DNA from: Piliocolobus tephrosceles
Lineage: Eukaryota; Chordata; Mammalia; Primates; Cercopithecidae
Assembly: GCF_002776525.5 (NCBI RefSeq)
Contig: NC_045434.1
Span: 113,715,480-113,779,479, forward strand
DNA length: 64,000 bases
Reading direction: 5' to 3'
The position numbers and the translations under genes were made by a program. Every line of letters begins with the position of its first letter. The first letter of the stretch is position 1. This document shows, one piece after another, positions 30,746 to 43,534 of this stretch. Under the pieces are notes generated by a model. The model had not been told where the DNA came from. It did no database searches and was given only the letters and a program-made list of their open reading frames with translations.

Positions 30746-32924
30746 AGATGGCCAGAAGTGACTGGCCACCAAGACTCTAAGAGTAGGAGATCTGGTGTGC
30801 TGAGGAAAAAGGAATTGAATCAGAACTAAGTCAAAAAGGAATGCATCCTCTCTGCAGATAAACAGGTCTCAAATACAAGACCTGTGAGAACCTGAACTCT
30901 ATATTGTCTAGGGGGACAGAAGCATTTGTTCTAATACCCCAATAGAAGTTCCTCTACAAGAAAACACGAGTTTTATTTGCTCTGGATTTGATAACTAAGT
31001 TCTGGCCATTAGATCTTGGAACTGTAGCTGTAAAATAGTTGTTGGATTTTGTTATTTAGCAGATACAAAGGAACAGGGATGGCCCTGAAGAAATATATGG
31101 CATATTCTTGGGTTGAGATAGACAAACAAGTCAGTAAACTTACTGCAAACTAAAAAGTTAAGAAGGTGAGTAAAAAGGCCTGGGCTTGGTACGGATTCTA
31201 GAGATCAGGTTTTCTTAGAAAATCAGGGAGAAACTAGAATTGGTTTGAAAAATATGTTTTTTAATGATCAGAAAAGAAGCAGTGGTAGACTGAAAAGACT
31301 GAGCTAGGAGAAATGTTCACATTTCATGAGCGGTATGAAAGGAAAAATGAGATCTTAAGACAGAATACACAGATATAAAAAGGAAAACAAATTCTCTCTA
31401 ATGATTACCAATTAGAAAGTGTGATGGGCCTGAAGAAGTGAGACAAGATCTGAAATTTTTTTACCAGGTTCAGAAAATGTTGACAAGTGTCCCTTTAAAG
31501 ATGTAGTGAGAGTCTGAAGTATGATTTGTAAGACCAAGGGCTGGATATGGTTTTGCATTTTGTACACTGAGTAAAGATTTCTGCTAGTAGAGGTTGAATA
31601 CAACTGCTCTCTTCTCGCTGTGGGATCTCACCAGGGTTTACATCTGCCCTGGAGGGGTACTTTCTCTAGTTTGTATAAAATATTCATCATCTCACTAGGC
31701 TAGTGGTAGTGACCCTTGGATAGCAATATCAAGTGGTTACAGAAAAGTTGCATTTGCAGGGGAAAGTCCAGAGATGCCAGCATAACATACTGAAGAATTC
31801 ACTGAGTTTCAAGGTGTTAACATTACTGTGATTGGGCAGGCAGGTGTCAGTTGCACCCTGAAGGAACATTCTCAGAGCTTTTTGGAGTTCAGACTCTAAG
31901 GGGAGGCAGGAAAAGATGAGGGGCATTCTAGGAGGAGATAGTCTAGGGCTGGCTGGATGTGGCCTGATGAGAGTCACCTCCTGGCTGGGATTATGTAACT
32001 TGGGAAGTGAAGGTTGACAAGATTTATTTAAATAATAAATACTTTTTTTTTTTTTGGTAGGGGAGATCATATTCAGAATCTTAAAATTCTCTGTCATCTG
32101 CGAGATTTTATGACAAAACATTGAGGAGTATGTTAGAAAATCAAATATCTGGTGCAGGAAGTTAAAGAGAAAGTAAGCCGTTTATTTCTTCCCAACACTG
32201 ATAGCTCTAAAGAGGAAGAGACGAGAAGATGGGAGGAGCCCCTGAAGTTTTCTCAAAAGAAAATGGGATCAGTGTATGAAAATTAAATATGAGGGATATA
32301 CCCTACTTCTGGCAAAACAAAACAAAAGTACTGAGGACCTGGTCATTAAAATGCACAGAAACTCTAATCTCTTCAACTGTCCATAAAAAGGTATAGATTG
32401 TCACAGGCCCCCAGGGATGTAGGCCTCAGAAATGGTTCTGGAATCAAAAGAAGTTCTCGAATCTTCTGTAGTTCACTTGGAAAAAATGAGAAGACTAAGA
32501 GATGACCTTCCTCAGGAAGCAGTTTTTACAGCCCAAAGCAATTACACAGCAAAAAGCCGTTGCAACAGATGCTGTTGCCCAAGACTAAAAATTTCTGCTT
32601 GTAAAAGATTGTGAAGATGATGACTGTACTACGCAGAGACCACATCAGTTTAGTCCTTTAGTGCTAGAAACGTGGACTCAGAAGTAGAAGACAGGAAATT
32701 TAGAACATGCAGGCTGGGAAAGAAAGGTTCTACAAATAGGGCCTAGAGGGACTAGGGCTGCCACCACTGCAAATTTCTGAACTTTGAAAGAAGTGAGTGA
32801 TGCCCCAAATGCCAGGCTTTGAGAGAGAAGACACTTTGCAAAGTTAGATTTTTTCCTGCCAGTATGCATGGGGCCACAATTAACCTCCTGCTTGAAGATG
32901 TCTCCTAGTTGGTTTTTTTTTTTT
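30746..32924. other. Intron, 2.2 kb with nothing recognised
   Basis: A-rich on the + strand, purine-biased, and strikingly free of Alu, MIR or L2. No ORF above 130 codons and no domain. It follows an L1 3' end. It could be the interior of an old retroelement that I cannot name, or single-copy intron. Confidence 0.4.
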
Positions 32925-33335
32925 TTTTTAAATTGTACTAAAATATAGATAGCATAAAACTTACTGTTTTAACCACGTTGAAGTATATTCACACTGTTGT
33001 GCAATCATCACCACCATCCATCTCCAGAACCTTTTCATCTTCCCCAACTGAAACTCTACGTTAAGCAACAACTCCCCCTCAAGCCCCTGGCAACCCTCTT
33101 TCTACTTTGTCTCTCAGAATTTGGCTACTCTAGATACTGCATATAAATTGACTCATACAGTTTTTGGCAGTTTGTGACCAGCTTATTTTATTTAGTTTAA
33201 TGTCCTGAAGGTTTATCCCTGTTGTAGCATGTGTCAAAATTTCTTTGCTTTCTAAGGCTAAATAATATTCTGGTACACAGACACCACTTTTTGTTTGCTT
33301 TTTCATTCATTGATGGATACTTGTCTCCTAATCGA
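32925..33335 (-). repeat. L1M 3' region, antisense
   Basis: Reads ttgtgcaatcatcaccacca, atctccagaaccttttcatc, cctggcaaccctctttctac, tgaaggtttatccctgttg, gatggatacttgtctcc, the antisense 3' part of an old mammalian L1. Confidence 0.88.
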
Positions 33336-34242
33336 GTTTTAAGCTTTAGAAAATTGGCATAGTATTGCAGGCATTGTGGCAAGGCTGAAACCAGGAGGAC
33401 TTTGTTTTTATTTGTAGAGCCTTCTCTGTCTTTCAAATGTCCTGGAGTTTCTGCTGTTGTCTATGGAAGCAATTACATGGCTCTGGGTTATGCCAAATTC
33501 TGGATTCTGGGAACACTGTCTTGCTTGTTGTGGTAGCTACTTCATGGCCTGAGGATTAACTTTCCTTTTAAATATGGTGGGTGTGGGGCAGATGATAGTC
33601 TTGCCTGCCCTTATAACTCTTCGGTCTCTTTAAAAGTGGAGGATGTCAAAGACTTGAGATAAAGTTGAATCAACATCTGAGGCTCTGAAGGAGCTATACT
33701 TTCTTCATTACAGCTTGAAGCTGTTTCAAAACAAACAAACAAACAACAACAACAAAAACCTCTACAACTCTACACAGGTATCAAGAGCTCCTCCAGCTGA
33801 TAATATAGAATAAGAAATTTGAGAGGGGAAATTTGACCTTTAATATGGTTGGACTTTGTATTGGACATCTTTTGTACATCACTTCAAAATCTTCTTGCTT
33901 GGCCTCTTATTGCAACCACAGCTGCAGTAGCCAGTTCCATCCAAGCTTCCAAGAACTTCACAGGTACACCCGGAGAGCACCTCACCTGGGGCCACACTCT
34001 CTACCTGTCCTGTCTTGCTCTTCCTCCTCTGGGCTTCTCTCTGGTGCATGGGTTCAGGGGAGATGTTAAGTATTCCCCAATAGCAATGGTCAGTTTAGTA
34101 ATTCATCTTTGTATTTTTCTTCCTTCCTTCCTTCCCCATTTTTAATCTACTGCTCCTTAGGATCACTTCACAAACTCAATTCCTGCATTCAGGGTTTTGT
34201 CTCAACTTCTACTTTCTGGGAAACTCAGGCTAAGACAGACTA
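33336..34242. other. Intron, mostly unassigned; possible old LTR
   Basis: The stretch 33835-34225 ends with ctactttctgggaaactcag and gctaagacagac, which resembles the 3' end of some ancient ERVL-type LTRs. An A/C simple run lies at 33727-33760. The rest is unrecognised. Confidence 0.35.
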
Positions 34243-34622
34243 TGTAAAGATGCTCCATGACTTAGATGGGGTTATGTCCTGGGAAATCCATCATAAGTTA
34301 AAAGCATTTTAAGTCAAGACTGGATGTTTTGTAGACATGATGGGATGCAAAACCAAAACACACTATATCCAAAAAATGCCGGCATCACAATTACATTGTA
34401 GAGTATCGGTTGTTTACTCTCATGATCACTTGGCTGACTGGGAGGTTTTGCTTGCTGCCGCTGTCCAGCTTTTCGATAAAGTATGGAACTGCATATTGTT
34501 AGCCTGGGGATAGATCAAAGTTCTAAGTACAGTTTCTACTGAACATGTACCTCTTTCACATCATCGTGAAGTGGAAAAGTTGTAAGTTGAACCATAGTAA
34601 GCCAAGGACCATCTGCGTAAAG
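34243..34622. repeat. DNA transposon remnant, Tigger-like (family uncertain)
   Basis: One end reads catgacttagatggggttat. The other, read in reverse, has cttactatggttcaactt, giving imperfect terminal inverted repeats. The interior contains gatcacttggctgactggga and gcttgctgccgctgtccagc, which I have seen in abundant pogo/Tigger-type human repeats. Subfamily not named. Confidence 0.5.
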
Positions 34623-34744
34623 GCAAGAAAATCTGAGTCCAGAATTTAATTCCTTTAGAATTTAACATTTTTGGACTTTAACTTGCAAGGAGATTTGGTT
34701 TCTAGTCTTTAATGTCTTAATGGAAAACTAAGGTTTATTTTTTA

Positions 34745-35180
34745 AATTGGTGCTGTTAGTGTCTAGAAAAAAAAAATTGGACAAATTTAACATAGTTTAA
34801 TAAAGCCAAGAATGATTTGCAAATTGGGCAGCCCCCAGAACCAAAGTAGGTCCACGGCGACTCTGGGGCTGCCACGTGGGAGGATAACATTTATGGTCAG
34901 AAAAAGGAAAGTGACAGAAAATGAAAGTGAGGTACAGAATCAGCCGGATCAGCTGGATTGGGTATAGCTCAGTGTTTGCCTTATTTGAACACAGTTTGAA
35001 CAGCTGGCCACCTGTGATTGGCTGAAACTCTGTGATTGGTGCAAGAGTAGGTTGTGGTCTATTTACACATCCGGTTAGGTTACAGTTCACTGTGTCCATA
35101 TGTACAAAGAAATCTTTAGGCAAAAATTCCTTTTTCGTTGTTCTTTTGTTCTGTAAGTGTTCATTAAATGCCCAGTACAT
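34745..35180 (-). repeat. Probable ERV solo LTR remnant, antisense
   Basis: On the minus strand it shows two CCAAT boxes (accaatcacagag and gccaatcacaggt, 35011-35041), then gaccataaatgttatcctcc, ggttctgggggctgcccaat and finally gctttattaaactatg with an ATTAAA-type poly-A signal, the order of an endogenous retroviral LTR. Family not identified. A 127-codon minus frame (34797-35180) lies within it. Confidence 0.5.
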
Positions 35181-38060
35181 TAAGAGCCTTTGAGGTAATC
35201 CAAGCTACTTGGCTACATGAGAATATTTGAGTACTTCATGGATTTAGTGTCATGAGATAATAGCACATAAACTGTTTGGGCTTAACCAAAACGGGAAACC
35301 TGGAGAGAAAGGACAACCAAGTCATCCACTGGGCACATCTGAATTGTTCTGACATCCTAATTATGTCCCCAGGCTGCAAGCTCTTCCCTCCATGCCTGCT
35401 TCCTCTTCCATTTCTCCCCATTTCTTATCTACATCCCTGCTTCTACAGGGAACAGATATTTCAGTCTTTGGGAATTTATCCCTATTCCCTGGACCCCCAA
35501 AAACTCACCCCCATTTTCCTGATAGTTTCCTCAGATCCCTGAACACTCCTGCCTCTGGCCCTCATGGTCCCATCTGGCAGCTCCTTCCTTCTCAGCTTTT
35601 CTTGAGCTTAGGGCTGGCCCCTGGCCTTAGTGCCTGAAGGATAGAAGGTGCGGACATTTCTCCAAGTTGGTAGCCAGTTTCCTGGCTCAGTGATCGCCTC
35701 CTCTTCTGTAGGATCATGTTTCCCCATTTTCATTCTTGCCCCTCCCACCACCTGTCTATATATGAAGGGTCCAGAATATCTGTAGCCCTGAGTCCATCCT
35801 CCCTGGCTCCCCAAGAAGGTTAGGCTCGATTCCATGCCAGGCATGTTGAGAAGACTGCAGACATGTTCTGTGTGACAGAGCGCATTTTATGATTGCTTCA
35901 AAGCAAGGAGGTAAAGCCAAAATGATTTCATTTTTCTATTTTCAGCTTTTTTGAGGTGAGGGCTGCTGGCCTATGAACTTGATCACAGTAACCTTATTTA
36001 TTTGGAAAAATGTATTCTAAGTTCTAAGGACTAGACATGTTAGTGTACTACATTCTAAAATTTTTCTTAAATTGGGGCCTACCTATAGTGTATAGATATT
36101 AATGCAATCATTATATTGTGTTAATACTTGGGACATAAGCCTTAACCAGAGTCTTAGAATTTTATGAATTTTAATTTATAATTTTATTTTAAGGTTGACA
36201 CTAGAAACCTTGTGATTAATTTTAAGGGGCTTTTGTCTGTAATGACTGTAATTAGGATAATTATGCATACTTTCTTTAGCATTATGTCAACATGGTAGTA
36301 AGGACATAAACAGCCAACAAGCAGTTATAGGTATTCGCTGCTCATTTTGCATTCATCACACATTTATTGAATGTTTTGTACTTATCTCAAATAGTAGAGG
36401 ATACCAATAGTGTCAGTTTAAGAATTACATGGTTCTTGTCCTCCAGAAACCATAGAGTCCAGCAGGAAGGAAATGACATACTGGTATTTGGCAGGCAGAG
36501 ATGGAAGTTTGGTTTGAAGAAAACCTTTTGTGCTGATGTTACAGCTGCTGCAGTCACTAGCCACATTCATTGTGCAAAGGCTGGAGGATTCCACAGTCAG
36601 CATGGAATGGACCAATTAGTCATGCGTGGGTTTCATCCTTGCCTCTATAAGAAGTAACACCTCAATAGTCATGGTGGTGCTTTGAATTTAAATAGTCACA
36701 CGTATTTCTTGGTATGTTTTTCAGATCTCCAGGTACTGTGATTTTGTGTCACATGTGCACTATTTGTTAAAACAGGATTATGGTGTGAATGATGGAGCTG
36801 TTTTTTGGGGTGGCGGTGAAGGGTGTTATGTTTAGACTCTGTCACTCTTGCTAGGCATCCTTTGCCTGACTGTGTGTAAGGTGTGGCAATCTGAGTAGTC
36901 ACACTGACCCTCCCATTTCCCGTAGTCTTTGGAAATCTGACCGGCAGCATTGAGAAGTAAGTAAAAGGGGTGCCCTCTGAGATGTCCCTTCCTTTTAAGG
37001 AATGATGTGTGTCAAGTCACAAGATAGATTGGGGAAGGAGCAGCGTGACACAGGTGTATCTTTTCTGTGGTTTGGGATGAGGCATAGGTGCATAAATTCC
37101 AACCAGGAAGGGAAGTGCTGGGAATTCTACTCTCAGGACATCCTTATGGTCCTGACAACTTCTTTGGCAATGTCAGCAGCCCTTGGCATTTTGTCATGCA
37201 TTCTTCTCCAACTTGAAATTCAGGCTTAGTGCATGCAATATGCCACAGTCAGGCTTGTGGCTACTCCAGGAGGGGAGCTGTGACTCATTCTTGAGTCACT
37301 TGGCCAGCTTTGGTTTCTTTACAGTCAATTAAGCAAGTGAATGAAAACAATTAAAAACAGAAATTGCAGAGTAAGGCTAATCAAAGGGCAACAGTAACTT
37401 TTGTCTACTGTCACTGTTGTTTCTCTAGATTGTCATATCTTTAAAAATTCGGTAAGACAAATCTGTTAGTGTTTGCTTTTAGATCTCTTGTTTATAATCT
37501 AAAAATCAGACCCAGAATCTGATTTACCTTTTTGGTTCTAATCTAGTTATATTGTAATTCTGACACTGTGCACAGCTAATTTTTGTATTAAATGTAGAAT
37601 TTTTCATTGGCTAAATGCACTTTCCTCAAATTTGTAAGAGGTTTTCCACTATTCAAAAGTGTTACAAGTTGCATTAAGGCGTTGTTGATTATTCAAATTA
37701 TTTTCAGATTTATTTTCCAAGTATTAAAAAAATTGTGGGTATATTTTCAGGATGTTTTATCTATCAATTCATATTTTTGAGCCCCTCCTCACCCTTCTCA
37801 GTTCACATTTTAGAAATTATTAGTTCATCAAATCTAGGAACTGTAATAAATGTCCTACGTTTACTTTTCTCCCCAAATCATAAAATTACAGTAAAGTTTC
37901 CAAAAGGGGCATAAGTGTGTCCTCATCTCTCACACACTAAAAAGCAAAATTCTTCAACTGATCGGGTATTTTCACCTCTTTGATGTCTGTGTGCCTCTGT
38001 CGTGGGTGTAGTTCAGAGCCTTATTTCCCTTCCATTAGGCCACGGCCTGATACACCATGG
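35181..38060. other. Intron, mostly unassigned
   Basis: Includes an antisense L2 3' trace at 36355-36480 (cacacatttattgaatgttt then gaaaccatagagtccagc). The C/T-rich 35370-35640 and the rest show no gene and no repeat I can name. Frames of 70-98 codons here have no domain. Confidence 0.45.
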
Positions 38061-38335
38061 TTTCTTTCATCTCCTTGTCATTGTAATAGGAACACCTTTC
38101 CCTTTGCTGGTTAACTCCTATTTCTCTCCAAAATGCAACACAGGTAGTGGCCTTGGTTGGCCCCTCTGTTTTTGGTGCCTCTCCTGTGTGCCTGCCTAGC
38201 ACTCCCCCTTTGTCATGGTGCACACCACTGCACCCTATTGTCCCTTTGCCTCTCCCTACCTGGCTGTGAACTTATTCGGGACACAGATGGTTTCTTACTC
38301 ATTTCTGTAACTGCAGTGAGTAAGTCAGTGAATGA
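38061..38335 (+). repeat. L2 3' end, sense
   Basis: Reads acacctttccctttgctggt, ggcccctctgtttttggtgc, gcctagcactcccccttt, gctgtgaacttattcgggac, ttactcatttctgtaactgc, the L2 3' order. Confidence 0.7.
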
Positions 38336-40070
38336 AATGTTCATCCTCATTATTCTGATGGGGAAACTTATTTCTGATTTTAGGGACTGAGAATCAAATT
38401 TGTGTATTTGTCAGACCCTGGCTTTTCATTTCCTCTAACCACTGAACATTTCATGCTTGTAACACTGTAGGAGAGAGTAGACTCTATGGTCTCTGTGCAA
38501 TAGGTGCTGCTGCTCCTTTCTTCCTGGGGAATTATATATTTACTTCTTTGATACACCTTATCACTGTGAATTTTATTTGCTGACTGGCAGTGTAAACTCT
38601 GGCTTTCTAGAGGTTTATCTTAGGAAGAGCTCAGTGTTATCAGCTTGAATGAAATCAAATAACATTTGGCTTAATTGCTTTAAAATGAAGGAATAATTAG
38701 AAGCAACTGCTTTGCTTTGGAGAACGATAGGAAACTGGAATCCTACAGCTGTAATTGCCCCCAAATGGAGAAGACCTTAGGAATTTATGTTGAAAGTAGA
38801 ACACTGCCAATTGTTCTCATTGGCAAATTGGCTGATATGAATGTTTGCCAACCAGAAACTTGCCCCATCGGTTCACTTAATCTGTGGGAGGTGAATATAT
38901 TTTATGAAGAAAAGTGATAGAGGGAAATTAGAGGCTATTGTTACTAGTGTGTGGTGGTTCATGCACTACTAACTCTTCTCTTCAAAGCTGCAGATAGCCT
39001 TGTCATGCAGGAATTTGTTTCTCGTAGCATGTCTCCTCTCATTTGCCTCAGTGTGCCACTATATTTTGTTTAACATGTGCTTTTCTCTTAATAACAACCC
39101 AGTGATTCACAAAATTCCCCAGTGTGTGTGTTCAGTCTGAAATTTTCTGAATGTGATAGTTAAAAATGCTAAATGCAGCATATAATTAAAATTTCAGTGG
39201 TTAAGTTTTCATCATAACTTATTTTTGGAACTTAGAGTTTCCTTTTCGAGACTTTTGATGTGTAAAAGGGTATAGTTTTTAACAGAACTATCTGTGTTTG
39301 TTAGAACTATACTTTTTTTTGTTAGAACTATACTTTTCATAGGAGCCATTCCTCCTGGAATGCCTAAAATATTTAGGAATTCTTAAGTAATTGTTACTAA
39401 TACTCATCTTAGTTAAATGGCTTAAAAACCAATTCCACATATGAAAGATACACACACACAGCCTGTTTAGTTCTGTTTATGTTTTCACAGGAAGAAAAAG
39501 TGTGGCAAAATATATGTTCTGCTGTGTTCTAAGGGTTTTGGTTCAGATCAGAAGTCTCAGGATTCTTAGTAGCAGAAGAGTTTACGAGTTTAAGTAGAGG
39601 TGCATCTGTTTCTTGTAATATTAATAGATGACATCCAGGAAAGTCTTGGGTTTTGCAATATTTTTGTCTAGCCATTTCACAGAATAACTTTAGAGAATTT
39701 ATTTCCTTATTCTAAAGGATATAAATATTTAAAGAATAAACCATAGAGTTCTTATAATTCCAAGATAATTTGCATATAAGGCTCTTTTGAAATTTCCTTG
39801 AATAAATCCTAATTTCTTGGATTAGAATGAAGAAACAGCTTTTTGAATATGGTCACTGATAATGTCAAAAACTGTTTTGCATTCAACAAGGCAGGCCGGA
39901 GACCAGTGGTAGTGCTTTCATATTTTGATCTGATCACTGTTGTGAGCCAAGCTTCTGCTAAGGGCCAAAGAAGAAACTGTAACTTCTGCACTCCTCTTAT
40001 GATTGTGGAAACATTGCTTTACCTACAGATAGCATGCTTTTTAAAAATCACAATTTTCAAGTAATGAGAT
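38336..40070. other. Intron, no repeat recognised
   Basis: About 1.7 kb of apparently single-copy AT-rich sequence with a small tandem duplication at 39300-39337 (gttagaactatactttt twice). Repeat-poor compared with its surroundings. Confidence 0.45.
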
Positions 40071-40071
40071 T

Positions 40072-40345
40072 TATTTTTTTTTTTTTTTTTGAGACAGGGT
40101 CTCATTTTGCTGCCCTCACTGGCGTGGAGTGGTGCAATCATGGCTTACTGAAGCCTTGAATTCCTGGGCTCAAGCCATCCTCCCACCTCAGCCTCCTGAG
40201 GAGCTGGATCTACTGGGTGTGTGTCACCATACTCAGCTAATTTTTAAACTTTTTGTAGAGATGGGGTCTCAGTGTATTCCCCAGGCTGGTCTCTAACTCC
40301 TGGGCTCAAGAAATCCTACTGCCTTGGCCTCCCAAAGTGCTGGGG
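40072..40345 (-). mobile_element. AluJ-type element, antisense, 5'-truncated
   Basis: T-tract, gagacagggtctcattttgc, cctgggctcaagccatcctc, ttgtagagatggggtctcag, ending at caaagtgctggg before the Alu 5' end. The old J-type wording indicates an ancient insertion. Confidence 0.92.
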
Positions 40346-40873
40346 AGATTCAGTTTTCGTATGTCAATTTACAGAATTTGCAAATCCAATTGCAGGAAAT
40401 GGGTAGACGAGCTTTAACTTTTTTTCTTCTTCTAATCGCTAAGCTTGAAGTGAGCTAATTAATGTAGATGGACTCTGAAGACATTTATATTCAGAATTTG
40501 AAATGGTCAGATTTTAAAGAGCAATGAGTCTAAGATAACCTTTGCTTATAAAGCGTAGAGGAGGACAAAATAGTTTCTGGAGAAAGGTTATCTTTTGTAG
40601 TGAAAAACCAAACAAAACACCCCACCACACCACCACCAACCAAATTAAACCTAAACCTCTGGCAAATATGAATGTTGTAAGCAAAACAAGACAATAAACA
40701 AAATAACCCACAAAACTGAATAATTTAGAAAGAAATTGTTTACACTGTACTGTCATTTAGGCCTCAGAATAGTAGGAGATTTTTAATATATTCACACACA
40801 TTTCATTATTTGGCATAAATATGCCTATGTATAAGAAATTTATTGGGGAGATACATTCGTTAATATTGGGATA
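40346..40873. other. Intron, no feature recognised
   Basis: Contains an A/C-rich stretch at 40601-40690 (aaccaaacaaaacacccc type). No gene supported. Confidence 0.5.
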
Positions 40874-41370
40874 TGTATTAGTTTCCTATTGCTGCTGTAA
40901 CAAATTGTGACAAATTTAGTGCCTGATAGTAACTCAAATTCAGTATTTTACCAGCTCTGGAGGCCAGAGGTTCAAAATCACTTTCACTGGGCTAAAGTCA
41001 AGATGTTGGCAGGACTAGTTTTTTTAGAGACTCCAAGGAGGAAATTAATTTTCTTGCTTTCTTCAACTTCCAGAGGCTACCTGGATTCTTTGCCCTGTGG
41101 CCCCGTCCTTGTCCTTCAAACCACATCACTTTAATGTCTATTTCCATCATAATATTGCTTTCTCCTGTTCTGTGGTCAAATCTTACTCTGCCTCCTTTTT
41201 ATAAAGACAGTTGTGATTATATTTAGGACACACCCAGATAATCCAGTATAATTTCCCTATCTCAAGATCTTTCATTATGTCTGCAAAATCCCTTTTGCCA
41301 CAGTAAGGTATTATTCATGGGTTCCAGGGTTTGGGATGAGGCCATCTTTGGAGGCCATTATTCAACGTAC
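40874..41370 (-). mobile_element. MLT1-type MaLR solo LTR, antisense
   Basis: Starts tgtattagtttcctattgct, then agctctggaggccagaggtt, caagatgttggcaggac, ataaagacagttgtgatta, aggacacacccagat and a closing ttattcaacgta, the reverse of an MLT1 LTR. Confidence 0.82.
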
Positions 41371-42340
41371 TAGAGTACTTTTACCAGGTCCTTGCAGCAT
41401 AGTCCCTGTGGGGCTGTGTTCTGTAAATCATACTGCATAGTTATTGCTTTGTTCCCAGCAAATCACCTGAAGTCTGACATGTTTCTGCATAGTCTCTTTC
41501 AGGTGTTGTCCATGCAAACTAATGTCGCTCGCTCCTGGGCAGAGGACTTCTGCCAGTTTCTCCATGACTGCTGCGTAAATCACTGAATCATAGTCTCTTC
41601 AGGTACCCCATTCTAAGGTGTCATTCACCTTAAACTCCTGAGAAGTATGTCTTCATGCCCATTCTTGAACTTGTGTGGCATCTCTCGTGCTGTGATTTGG
41701 GTGCCTTTTGTTAGCTGTTGTGATGAATTAACATTATGATCAGCACATAATGTCAGATAAAGTCAATGAACCAATTGACATATGCCACTGAAGCCGAGGA
41801 AAACACAAATGTGGGCACTAGGAATGCCCAGTGCAGTGCGCCAAGCTGGCTCTTGTTGCCTGTATGGGTATGAGAGCCATTGTTGTGCTATGCTGGTTGG
41901 CGATAAGAAAAACATTTATTAGCTGTACTGTTAAGAAAGTAATAAATTTCTATATTTTTCATATAGAACTGTTCTCAGATTAGTTGCATAAGGACAGTGC
42001 TTAATATTCAAAGCACAAATTTGAAATAAAATGGTGAGGTATTGAATTACTGAGAGTTAGTCCCTTCAGCAAACCCTCAAATCAGTGGTATGGAATTAAG
42101 GCTGCTTCCATGGTGTAATGCTGGTTGTTTTTACTCTCAGCATGAGCTGACTGTTAATAATGACTGTGTGATTTTGAGCAGACCACTTAAGTTCTCTGGT
42201 CTTCATTTTCTTTATTTGTTAAGTAAGGAATCATTTGACTAAAATTCTTTATGACAATATTTCAATAATATGTTTTAATATCCATGGATAATCTAAAATA
42301 TGTAAAGTATAATCTGTACCATTTGAATAGTCTAAAGCTA
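41371..42340. other. Intron, mostly unassigned
   Basis: A MIR trace lies at 42135-42240 (actgtgtgattttgagcaga then cacttaagttctctggtc). The rest is unrecognised. Confidence 0.45.
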
Positions 42341-43440
42341 TTTATATTGGAAAATTTTAAACATGCACAAAGAGAATATGAACTCTCATGTACCCATCAC
42401 CTGGATTCAGTGGTTATCTAGTTTATCACATTTGCTTCAACTATACCCCTTTATTCTTTAAAAATGTACATATTTTTATTTTATTTGGCACATAATAATT
42501 GTACATATTTGTAGGGTACAATGTGATATTTTGATGCATATATTCAATGTATAATTATTGTTCTGCCTAAATATTAAGGCAAATCCCAGGCGTCATGCTG
42601 TTTTTGTCCTTACATGCTTTGATATGCATCTTCAAATTTTTAAACATTTTCTTAAATAGTCAGAATGCCATTATCACATCTAACAAAGGGAGCAATTTCT
42701 TGTTGTAATCTAACATACAGTCTATATTCAGATTTCTTAGATCGTCTCAAAATGTTTCCTCTACACTTGGCTCCAAAGAAGAATCCAAAGTCCATTTGGA
42801 TCCTGATTGCATTTGAATTTTACCTGTGAGTCACTTTTAATCTAGTGGTCCTTTTTTCTAGGTAGTAATGTGATCAAGAAACCTGGTCACCTCTCATAGA
42901 TTATCTCACATTCTGTATTTGTTGTCTTGCTTTCTCATGGTGTCATTAACTTGTTCCTCTCTATAGTATAATACCTTAAAATTGAATATTAGCTCTGAAG
43001 GCATGAACAGATTAATATTCAACTATTTTTGCTAAGATATATCATAGGCGATTCATTTTGTTCCACATCAGAGGTAAATAATGGCTGGTTGCCCCGCACG
43101 TAGATTCACTAAGATTGATCAGTAGGTTTAGGTGGTGACAGTATCATCTCTTCAGTATAAAGTTTTTCATTGACTTTTCATCAGTCGTGTCATTTATTAT
43201 TAATCTTTGCCTAAAACAATTTTTTAGGACTTGCAATATGGTGGTTCAAAAAAAATGTCCTTAGTTATTTAACATTTTTTGACTGGAATTCTTTTGTAAA
43301 GAAGAATCTTTTCTTATAAGTAGGTAACCCTGAAAGTATAATACATATTGGAAGGGCAGATGTAGTTAGGTAATTATTTTCCTTTGTTTACCAATTTTCA
43401 GAGTACGTCATTTCTAGTAATGACTAATTGATTTTTTTGG
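42341..43440 (-). repeat. L1M 3' region, antisense, with a second L1 3' end inside
   Basis: Reads attttaaacatgcacaaaga, catgtacccatcacctggat, aggcaaatcccaggcgtcat, gccattatcacatctaacaa, cttagatcgtctcaaaatg, cctgattgcatttg. Interrupted at about 42465-42555 by another antisense L1 3' tail (gtacatatttgtagggtaca, ttttgatgcatatattc). The part beyond 42990 is a weaker match. Confidence 0.72.
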
Positions 43441-43534
43441 AGGGCAGGGGCAGACTTTCTATTGTTTTAAGTCTCATTCTGAGCTAGTGGGTCTTTATAT
43501 ATTCAATGTGTTTTTTTTATCAAGGCTCATAATT

